Source of the DNA: Mytilus californianus
Taxonomy: Eukaryota > Mollusca > Bivalvia > Mytilida > Mytilidae
Length of the DNA: 64,000 nucleotides
Direction of reading: 5' to 3'
Assembly: GCF_021869535.1 (NCBI RefSeq)
Contig: NW_026262669.1
Location: 1,550,001 to 1,614,000 of the forward strand
Shown here: one piece after another, positions 12,301 to 24,300 of the stretch
Numbering within the stretch: the stretch's first letter is position 1
Layout of the letters: every line of letters starts with the position of its first letter
Position numbers and translations under genes: made by a program
The notes under the pieces: model-generated
What the model was told of the DNA's origin: nothing
Seen by the model: the letters and a program-made list of their open reading frames with translations, nothing else
The model's database searches: none

Positions 12301-15300
12301 TTTATTGTGGGCTCCTTTATCAAATTGGTCCACATTGAGGTCCAAAGGGTCTTAAATTAAACTTTTGTCTGATTTCATCAAAAATTGAATTCTTGGGGTT
12401 CTTTGATATGCTGATTCTAATATGTACTTAGATTTTTGATATTGGACCATAATAGGTATTTAAATGTCCAATTTCAAGTATTTCTGTTCTTAAACCACAT
12501 TCATTGTGTGTCACAAACCTATGCTGTGTCAAATATTCAATCACAATCCAAATTCAGAGCTGTTTTAAGCTTAAATGTAGTGTCCATACTTGCTCAACTG
12601 TTCAGGGTTTGACCTCTGCAGGAAAATCCGGTTTGCTGTCACTCTGACAGACTCTTGTTTTCCTTTTTTTATACGACCGCAAAAATTAAAAAATTTTTGG
12701 TCGTATATTGGTATGACGTTGGCGTCGTTGTCGTCGTCGTCGTCGTCGTCGTCCGAAGACACATTGGTTTTTGCACTCTAACTTTAGTTTAAGTGAATGG
12801 ATCTCCATGAAATTTTACCATAAGGTTCAATACCACAAAAGGAAGGTTGGGATTGATTTTGGGGGTTATGGTACCAACAGTTAAGGAATAAGGGGCCAAA
12901 AATAAGCATTTTTATAACTTGTGTGTTAGTGTATGGATCTCTCTGACATTGTACCACAAGGTTCCATATCACAAATGGAATGCTGGGATTGATTTTGGGG
13001 GAAATTGCCGCAAAATTTTAAGAATTAGGGGCCAAAAAAGGGGCAAAAAACAAGCATTTTTCTAGTTTCATGATAATAACTTGTGTGTAAGTATATGGAT
13101 TTTTCTGAAATTGAACTACAAGGTTCCATATCACAAAGGGAAAGCTGGAATTGAGTTTGGGGGTAATTGCTCAAAACGTTTAGGAAAAAGGGGCCAAAAA
13201 TAGCATTTTTCTAGTTTCCAGACAATAACTTGTGTTCAAGTGTATGGATCTCTCTGAAATTGTACTGCAAGGTACCATACCACAAAGGGAAGGCTGGGAT
13301 TGATTTTGGGGGTAATTGCCTCAAAATTTTAGGAATTAGGGGCCAAAAAGGGGCAAAAAACAAGCATTTTTCTAGTTTCAGGACAATAACTTGTGTGTAA
13401 GTGTATGGATCTTTATGAAATTGTACTACAAGGTTCCATATCACAAAAGGAAAGCTGGGTTTGAGTTTTGGGGTAATTGCCCTAAACGTTTAGGAATTTG
13501 GGGCCAAAAAGGGGCCTTAAAACAAGCGTTTTTCTAGTTTCCAGACAATAACTTGTGTTCAAATGTATGGATCTCTCTGAAATTGTACTGCAAGGTACCA
13601 TACCACAAAGGGAAGGCTGGGATTGATTTTGGGGGTAATTGCCTCAAAATTTTAGGAATTAGGGGCCAAAAAGGGGCAAAAAACAAGCATTTTTCTAGTT
13701 TCAGGACAATAACGTTAGTGTTAGTGTATGGATCTTTATGAAATTGTACTACAAGGTTCCATATCACAAAAGGAAAGCTGGGTTTGAGTTTGGGGGTAAT
13801 TGCCCTAAACGTTTAGGAATTTGGGGCCATAAAGGGGCCTAAAAACAAGCATTTTTCTAGTTTCCAGACAATAACTTGTGTTCAAGTGTATGGATCTCTC
13901 TGAAATTGTACTGCAAGGTACCATACCACAAAGGGAAGGCTGGAATTGAGTTTGGGGGTAATTGCCTCAAAATTTTAGGAATTAGGGGCCAAAAAGGGGC
14001 AAAAAACAAGCATTTTTCTAGTTTCAGGACAATAACTTGTGTTTAAGTGTATGGATCTTTATGAAATTGTACTACAAGGTTCCATATCACAAAAGGAAAG
14101 CTGGGTTTGAGTTTGGGGGTAATTGCCCTAAACGTTTAGGAATTTGGGGCCAAAAAGGGGCCTAAAAACAAGCATTTTTCTAGTTTCCAGACATAATAAC
14201 TTGTGTTCAAGTGTATGGATCTCTCTGAAATTGTACTGCAAGGTACCATACCACAAAGGGAAGGCTGGGATTGAGTTTGGGGGTGATGAATCATAAGGGG
14301 GATCAAAAAATTAAGTGGAGGGATTTTTTTTTCTTTAAAATTTTCCCTTTTAAATTGGTTATTTCTGATTTATATATAAAAGCAAATAATAATGATATGG
14401 TTTGAATAGGTAAATTAAAAAATTTTAAGTTCTTAGACCACATTCATTCTGTGTCAGAAACCTATGCTGTGTCAAATATTTAATCACAATCCAAATTCAG
14501 TGCTGTATCAAGCTTGAATGATGTGTCCATACTTGCCCCAACTGTTCAGGGTTCAATCTCTGCGGTCGTATCAAGCTGCGCCCCAGCGGAGCATTTTATT
14601 TTCTTTAAAATTTTCCATTTTAAATTGGTTATTTCTGATTTATATATAAAAGCAAATAATAATGATATGGTTTGAATAGGTAAATTAAAATTTTTTAAGT
14701 TCTTAGACCACATTCATTCTGTGTCAGAAACCTATGCTGTGTCAAATATTTAATCACAATCCAAATTCAGTGCTGTATCAAGCTTGAATGTTGTGTCCAT
14801 ACTTGCCCCAACTGTTCAGGGTTCGATCTCTGCGGTCGTATGAAGCTGCGCCCCAGCGGAGCATTTTATTTTCTTTAAAATTTTCCATTTTAAATTGGTT
14901 ATTTCTGATTTATATATAAAAGCAAATAATAATGATATGGTTTGAATAGGTAAATTAAAAAATTTTAAGTTCTTAGACCACATTCATTCTGTGTCAGAAA
15001 CCTATGCTGTGTCAAATATTTAATCACAATCCAAATTCAGTGCTGTATCAAGCTTGAATGTTGTGTTGATACTTGCCCCAACTGTTCAGGGTTCGACCTC
15101 TGTGGTCGTATCAAGCTGCGCCCAGCGGAGCATTTTATTGTTATTTTAGTTGGCACAGGTAAACCACTAATTTCAATGTTCAACGAAGAACAAATTATCT
15201 ATATGCTTGTATGTAGATGGCAAAACCTCAAAATAGAATATCCACCAAAATACTAGTTATCCTCAATTTACGAAAAGAGGTGTTCATGAAAAATAAATGA

Positions 15301-18300
15301 ATTCATGGTAGTTGTAATTTACCAGTTGATAGTATTTAAATGATTGCTTCACATTTTAAACAGATGTGTTACCTGTACATACAAGACAATATATAACATG
15401 CTCATAATTTGTCAGGAATTCACTGTTTCAGAATCTAAATCATTTTATGTAATATTTTTCAAAACTTTGTGATTGGTTAAAAACATCCTAAGCAATGAGA
15501 ATTCAACCAATGACATGAGGTTATTTACATTTTGGGGTATGAACAATGAATTAACCTACGTTCCTTTAGATTCTAAAACAGGGAATTGCAAAATATTTAG
15601 TCATTCTCTTATAACTTTTGTTGGGTAACTGTAGCACTCTAGTTTCCGATCATGAGTGTATATGATTATCAAAAACTTTATTTTGTCTAAACATCAAAAT
15701 GATGACCTTATTTATCCTTATACAGTATGACACATTGGCAACAACATGGCGCAATCTCAGTTGTCTCTATAGGATGTTTTAAATGTCTTATTTTGAACAT
15801 TTTACATAAAACCAGAATAACATAACAGTATTAGAAGAGTTTCCACCATCAAATCCCCTATTGACAGTGTCAACTCTTCAAATCCCCTATTGACAGTGTC
15901 AACTCTTCAAATCCCCTATTGACAGTGTCAAATCTTCAAATCCCCTATTGACAGTGTCAACTCTTCAAATACAAAACTGTCATTTCTTAAATCTTGTTTT
16001 CCAGAGAGAGTGAACTTGGTAGCCATGGAGAAGTTGCCGATGATTTTGCTGTTATTGTTAAAAATCTTTGGACAGGACAATATAAATGTATAACTCCCAG
16101 AGACTTCAAGGTTAGTATAAATCCTAGAATTCAAGGTCATATAAAAAAAACATAAACTATGTTGGGCAAAGAAATCTAAATACATAAAATGCCAGACAAT
16201 CTCGCTGCAAAATATAGAAACAACACAAACATTTAGAAAGCCGTCAAGACACCTCAAGATATAGGTTAGACATCTGGGCAGACAATAATGTCAAGACATC
16301 TCAAGATATATGTTAGAAAACTGGGCAGACAATAATGTCAAGACACCTCAAGATATAGGTTAGATATCTGGGCAAACAGTAATGTATGTACAGAGCAAAT
16401 CAATTGGATAAGTTTGCTGAAAGAAAATAATTTTGATAAGTTACCTAAAAGAGACAAAATGAAGCAGTACACATGAGAGAAGATATCTCAGAAATAAGCA
16501 CTGTATAAGTACAAGTGTACACCTCAGTGTAGGATATGTACAGTTTATATATATATATTGTAGGTGACTGTAGGAAAACACCAGCCTATGTTTGCAGGCA
16601 ATGACCAGCAGGATTCACAGGAGTTCCTAACGTTTCTGTTAGACGCCTTGCATGAAGGACTTAATAAGGTAAGATTGATCTTCTATTGTGAGAAAGATAC
16701 ACCAGTAAAAATAAGAAGATGTGGTATGGGTGTCAATGAGACAACTCTCCATCCAAATCACAATATAAAAAGTTAAGAATTATAGGTCAGAGTACGGCCC
16801 TCAACACGGAGCCTTGGCTCACATCAAAAAACAAGCTATGAAGGGCCCCAAAATTACTAGTGTAAAACAATTAAAACAGGAAAATCAACTGTCTAATCTA
16901 TATAAAGAAACGAGAAACACCTAGGAACCATAGATAGCCTTAACAAGATTTGATAAAACTTTTGGGAATTTTTCTCTTTCAATAATCTTCAACTTTTTTA
17001 TAATTGGCCTTTTAAATGTTTTGAATCTAACACCACTAATAACTCTTAAGTGCATCTTGTCTACTGTTAATTCATTATTATTTGTTGGGTACCTATTTTA
17101 ACCAATTTTATTGTTTGATGCCAACCACGAAATACAACTGTTCAACCAAGTATATTCGTAATAGTTTGTATGGAAACTTTTGGAAAACCACGAAAATTGG
17201 TACCCACGAAAAATAAGGAGTTCATAGTAAATTTTAAGACTGATATTATTGATGATTTTCTTTCTCAAGGTTATTTGACAACAAGTAGTTTTAGTTCTTT
17301 GTAGCATAACCACCTGCACAACCTTATATCATAATATGTACATTAAAAAAAAAAGCGTGTACAAAGTTTCAGTGATTTTGAGAACCATGATTATGTAAAT
17401 TTTATACTCTGAATTTTTTATTGCCAGGTTAAAATACGACCAAAAATTCCAGAACAAGATAATGACAATTTACCTGATCATGTGAATGCTGAGTTGTCAT
17501 GGAAACATCATCGTATGTTACATGAATCCATTATTGTTGAACTGTTTCAGGTAAGGCAATAAAAGGTTTAAATCTAGAAAGACAAGTTTTTGTTTAGTAA
17601 ACTGTAGTACTGTGGATTCATAATTATTCGTTGGATACCAATTTTCGTGGAATTCGTGGTTACCCAAGAACCACGAATTCAAATGTTCAACGAATTACAA
17701 ATGTTCTATAGGAATGTATGCAGACTTTGCTTAAACCACGAAATCAAATATCCACGAAAATATAATTTTTCCTCAATCCACGAAAATTGGTTCTCACGAA
17801 AATAAATGAATCCACAGTATATATTTTTAAATGGAAGGAATTGTTTGAAGGAAACAATCCTAGTAAAAAAACCTCTATATTCACCTTTAAGGTGGAGAAG
17901 GAATAGGAATATGCATTTGAATTATACTTGTATGTTTTGAATTTCAACTTTGATGTAGCTCAGGAACCCTGAAACAAGGTTATGGTCAGCAATTTATTTG
18001 ACCTTTGTAGGGACAGTTAAAGTCCACCTTGATGTGTCTGACATGTAGAAAACAGTCTGTTACATTTCAAGCCTTTATGTACCTGTCACTACCGATCCCA
18101 TCAGGATCAAGATGCACACTTAACGTAAGTATATTTATTGTGATCTTTGTGTTAATTGCATGTAAGAAAATTCATCAGCAAACATCAGGTATCTTGGTCA
18201 TAAAACTTAACTCAGTACTCAGATTGATTGATTGATTTGTGTTTAACGCCATCTTCTACACTACTCAGTACTCGGATTACAAAATTGTATACTCACTTCA

Positions 18301-21300
18301 CCAAATCCATTATTTTGATTGGTTGAATTCTAAGTCACAATACTATAATTGTCCTTGAAATTTTAATGACCGCAAGGGTAGGACTTAGTTAGATGGGAAA
18401 CAATTCGCCTTAATTCATTGAGTCATAAACCAAAATATAGTTTGATTTGCAGTACAAGGAAGACCTTTTAGTGTATGATCAATTCTTTCATAAGTTTTCA
18501 CACCCAAAAGGAACTGTTTCAATTCTTTTAACTTTTCCTCAGATAACACAAATAGAAAAAAAGATGTTTGACTTAATTTTTTTCATTTTTTATACGCCCG
18601 TTTATTATGGCATACCGTTGTCCTTCTGTCCGTCCATCCGTCGTCAACATGTCGGACATTAACTCAAAAACGCTTTAACCAATTTGCATGTAACTTTGGT
18701 GAATTGTTAATATCTATGGAAGTGAGCTCCCATTCGTTTTTTATAAATTTTAGATTTTATGTTTCTGAGTTTTGGGGTTTTATTCATTAAAAAAAAGGGG
18801 GATTTTCCAGTTTTAGGACAATAACTCACAAACTCTTTCAGCAATTTGCAAGAAACTTTGGGGAATTGTTTAAAGCTTTTGACATGAGCTCCCTTTCAAT
18901 TTTTATAAATTTTAGATTTTACGTTTCTGAGTTGTGGGGTTTTATTCATTAAAAAAAAGGGGGATTTTCCAGTTTTAGGACAATAACTCACAAACTCTTT
19001 CAGCAATTTGCAAGAAACTTTGGGGAATTGTTTAAAGCTTTTGACATGAGCTCCCTTTCAATTTTTATAAATTTTAGATTTTATGTTTCTGAGTTTTGGG
19101 GTTTTATTCATTAAAAAAAAGGGGGATTTTCCAGTTTTAGGACAATAACTCACAAACTCTTTCAGCAATTTGCAAGAAACTTTGGGGAATTGTTTAAAGC
19201 TTTTGACATGAGCTCCCTTTCAATTTTTATAAATTTTAGATTTTACGTTTCTGAGTTGTGGGGTTTTATTCATTAAAAAAAGGGGGATTTTCCAGTTTTC
19301 GGACAATAACTCAAAAATGCTTTTAGCAGTTTTCATTAAACTTTGTTGACTGATTTATATCTATTAAGATAACCTCCCTTTAGTGTTTTATAAATTTCTG
19401 ATATTACATTGAGAAGTTATTGAACTTTATTCTTTGAAAACACGACGGGCGTATCATGGCATCATGGCGCAGCTGTTTATTGAGGTCTCCTTGTGAAAAA
19501 ATGGTCTCTAATGTAAATGATGTAAACATCATATTGGTGAGCATTGGGAAATAGATGTTTATTCCAGCTGTATAGATTGGTTCAATAATTCCAGCTGTAT
19601 AACTTAGTTCAATATCATTACAGGATTGTCTGAGGCAGTTTCTCAAAGAAGAGAGGATGACAGGTAGTTCCAGATGGCGATGTCCTCGATGCAAAGTAGA
19701 TAGAGACTCTGTAAAGAAGATTGATATCTGGAAATTACCCAGAATTCTTCTGATTGGACTCAACAGGTAAAGTGATGGCATTTATGTCAAAAACTTCTTG
19801 TACTTCAATTTACTTCATAAAGCTTTTGGGAGGGAAATTAATTTACACCTATTTACCTCAGAGATTTATGAAACTCAATACTTAAAGTTACTGTTTAACT
19901 ATATTTGGTCAACAGAATTATTGTATCATATCTCAGTTTTTTTAATAGGAGACACACAACACTAATGACTCATAACACTGAGGACAGGAGACACACAACA
20001 CTGATCACAGGAGACAACACACAACACTGATGTCAGGAGATGCATAACACTGATGACAGGAGACACATAACACTGATGACAGGAGACAAGACACAACACT
20101 GATGTCAGGAGATACATAATGCCGATCACAGGAGACACATAACACTGATGTCAGGAGACAACACACAACACTGATGACAGGAGACAACACACAACACTGA
20201 CGACAGGAAACACATAACACTGATGACAGGAGACAACACACAACACTGACGACAGGAAACACATAACACTGATGACAGAAGACACATAATAATGATGTCA
20301 GGAGACACATAACACTGATGACAGGAGACAACACACAACACTGACGACAGGAAACACATAACACTGATGACAGGAGACACATAATAATGATGTCAGGAGA
20401 CACATAACACTGATGACAGGAGACAACACACAACACTGATGACAGGAAACATGTAACACTGATGACAGGAGACAACACACAATACTGATGTCATGAGGCA
20501 CATAACACTGAGCACAGTAGACACACAACATTGATGTCAGGAGATACATAACAAAGATGCCAGGAGACACATAACACAGATTGCAGGAGACAGATGACAC
20601 TGGAGACAGGAGACACATAACACTGATTTGTCATGTATCTAGTTTCAAAAATCTAACACCATCAATAAACTGTCCACAAATTAAAGTTTTTTGTAAATTA
20701 TTTGATTTTAAATAAGTTGTTCTGATAGTTGGTTCCAATTAAAAATGTACAATTATCTGTTACAATTTGATGGAAAAAAATTGTAGTTGGAAATTAAAAC
20801 TTATGTTGCAATATACTTTATTATCTGTAAGAAAAAAAAAATTACAAAAATAATCATACAAAGATATTCTTTTAGGAAGAATCTCTTAAAATGTGATTTC
20901 ATTCATTATTTCCATATAAATTATAAATCTCTATTTCAAACTAAATTGTATAGAATTCTTATTATCCAGATGTTATTCCCTCCCATTGTCAGGGTTGTAA
21001 ATTTGCTACCTTGAGTTCAGTTTATAGATAAAAGGTCAACCATATTTGATCTATTATAGGTGGCATCTGACCTTGACCTCATTTTTATGATTTTAGTTAT
21101 TATATCAATACGGGAGTCAGTGTTTATTGTTATCTAACTTTCATTCTATTCCTAGATTTTTTTTTCTCTTTATAGGTTTGTATATGAAGGGCAGTGGCGA
21201 CAGAAAATAAGTTCTTATGTGGACTTTCCTGTTCAAAATCTTAATTTAGATTCAGTTGTACAATCACCAACATCAACAAAGAGCAAGTACAATCTGTATG

Positions 21301-24300
21301 GTATATCTGTAAGTAATACTTTTGTTTTCATTCATAGCTTTTACTTTATGATAAATCTAGAGAGAATCGAAAGTAAATTAGGCATGCAATGATCATGTGA
21401 CTAGCATCCACAACAAAAGAGAAAACCAACCAGAGTGAATCAAAAGTTAATCACTTGAGCAAATATTAACATGATTTCTGGCAATAAAGTTGTCAAAGAA
21501 GCCAAAAAGTAATGGTATAATTGTAGAATTTATGTATTTTAACCGACCTGTTTTAAAACATTTTATCATCCACAATGATTCAATTTTCACATGTGGTTTC
21601 TTTCAAAATCAATCTGTACATTAAACTTCCTTAAATCTTCAGAGTAAAAGATCTGACTACTGTTTTGTCTGAGTAAAAGATCTGACTACTTACTACTGTT
21701 CTGTCGGAGTAAAAGATCTGACTACTATTCTGTTGGAGTAAAAGATCTGACTACTGTTCTGTCGGAGTAAAAGATCTGACTACTGTTTTGTCTGAGTAAA
21801 AGATCTGACTACTGTTTTGTCTGAGTAAAAGATCTGACTACTATTCTGTCGGAGTAAAAGATCAGACTTCTGTTCTGTCTGAGTAAAAGATCTGACTACT
21901 GTTTTGTCTGAGTTAAAGATCTGACTACTGTTCTTTCTGAGTAATTAAGATATTTATCTACATTCAATAGTTTTAAAATTTTCAAGAGTCAGACTGGAAA
22001 CTTCAAGTTATACATTTTTGAAATTGAAATTTAACTTCAGTATCTTATTCCAAGTAATTGGTATTAGGGTACAATCTATGTAAATGATAAAGGGTTCATG
22101 ATTGATGTTGAAAAGTTTAAATAAAACTTATATGACGGGACTGTGACAATTTTTTTTATATTTCAGAATCACTATGGTACTATGGACGGGGGACACTGTA
22201 AGTTGCTTTGTTATGTTGACACAAATATTTTTGAAATCATTTAAATGTATAAATTTTTTATTGAATTAGAAATGTTAACAGTATTTATTTTTGATTTTAA
22301 TATAACATTCTTCAAACCCTTAATGAATTAGATATGTTAACATGTTAATATTTATTCTTGATGTGAATATGACATGCTTTGAGTAAACACCCGTTGTAAA
22401 ATACAAATATATTGTATGTCAGCTGATCTGCATCTGCAACGTCATGATTTGTTGGGCTGTTCCCATCATAATCCTGTAACAGAAGATTTTTATGAATGAG
22501 TTACCTGAGGTAAATAGGTGTAAATGACATCATTGAACGATCGACTCTAACTGTGGCATCAGAAAATATGTTATCTACAGGAAAATGCACGAATGTGAAA
22601 AATGTGACAACAAGGAACCATTTACAAACGATAATACAAATTTCTTGAAATCCCATATTCTTAAATAAAAGTCAGATTTATTAAATTTGTTCTGTAATCA
22701 AGTAAGTAATTATACAAATGAAATTGATATCAGTCTAAAATATCAATTTGCGGTTTGCATAAACAAATACTTGTTGCACGAAACACATCTATCCTCCTTC
22801 ATTGGACTGTGGTGCCATTTTGATGTAACAGAGATCAATTCCTTTTTTCCGACAGAAACAACAATTATTACATTTTCGTAACCATTAAATTTCTTCCTAA
22901 ACTGTCTAAGTATGTTAAACATGTCACTTATTCAGTTTTCTTCATCTTTTACATCAATAATAATAGTGTGTCCATCATGTTCATTTGCGGCAACTCCAAA
23001 ATTTTTCTTTCACCTTGAGCTCTTTGATCCAAAAGAATTGCTCTCTTTATTTCTTAACTTAATTAAACAACTTTGTAATGACTAGTACATTGTATTTATA
23101 TTTTGAACAGATACTGCTTTCTGTAGGAATCCCTGTACCAAACGGTGGTATAAATATGATGATGAGCAAGTGTATGATATGTCAGAATCTGATGTTAAGG
23201 TAAGAATAAAGCAACCCAACAATACATACACACCAGTTTCGTGTTTTTTATACTGGTTACACATAGAGTCTAACAATAAAGAGGTGTCCAGATTGTAATC
23301 AAGTTGTGAATAAATTTAGCAGAAACAAGCAAAGATCTGCAATTTAAACCAAATTCTCCAAATAATGAAAAACTTTAGAAATGACATAAGACAACTACTG
23401 ACGGGATTCTCAACTTGAAACAGAGATTTATCCACGAGAAATTTAACAATTATAGCAGATAAATTGATTAGATAAGTAGCTTTTTAGATGACTATGAGAG
23501 TTTGTTTTAAAGATTTATCTTGTTTCACCTTAGCTGGGTTTTTTCATGTATGTTTACCATGAGGTAGACCTTTTTTCTTTTTTTTTTCTTTCTTTTTATC
23601 TTAAAGACCACCAGTTTTTTTTAGGGAGCAAGGGGCCAGGAGAATTTTTAAAATGAATATCCTGGCTTGGTAAGACCTGAAAATAAATAACTTTGCACAA
23701 CACAGTATGTAAAATTGAGAATGGAAATGGGGAATGTGTCAAAGAGACAACAACCCGACCATAGAACAGACAACAGCAGAAGGTCACCAACAGGTCTTCA
23801 ATGCAGCGAGAAATTCCCGCACCCGGAGGCGTCCTTCAGCTGGCCCCTAAACAAATATATATACTAGTTCAGTGATAATGAACGCCATACTAAACTCCAA
23901 ATTGTACACAAGAAACTAAAATTAAAAATAATACAAGACTAACAGGCTAGAGGCTCCTGACTTGGGACAGGCGCAAAAATGCGGCGGGGTTAAACATGTT
24001 TATGAGATCTCAACCCTCCCCCTATACCTCTAGCCAATGTAGAAAAGTAAACGCAAAACAATACGCACATTAAAATTCAGTTCAAGAGAAGTCCGAGTCT
24101 GATGTCAGAAGATGAAACCAAAGAAAATAAACAAAATGACAATAATACATAAATAACAACAGACTACCCGCAGTTAACTGACATGCCAGCTCCAGACTTC
24201 AATTAAACTGATTGAAAGATTATGTCTTCATCATATGAATATCAGGCACAATCCTTCCGGTTAGGGGTTTAGTATCATACCATCATAACATATATGAGAA

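Noticed and set aside
16021..16257. Minus-strand frame of 109 codons over exon J
   Set aside because: Overlaps a confirmed USP8 exon; no domain.
20005..20618. Minus-strand Cys/Ser/Val-rich frames up to 157 codons
   Set aside because: Products of a 22-27-bp minisatellite in a USP8 intron.
19920..21945. CRISPR-like repeat arrays
   Set aside because: Repeats are contiguous or nearly so, without unique spacers, inside introns of an animal gene.
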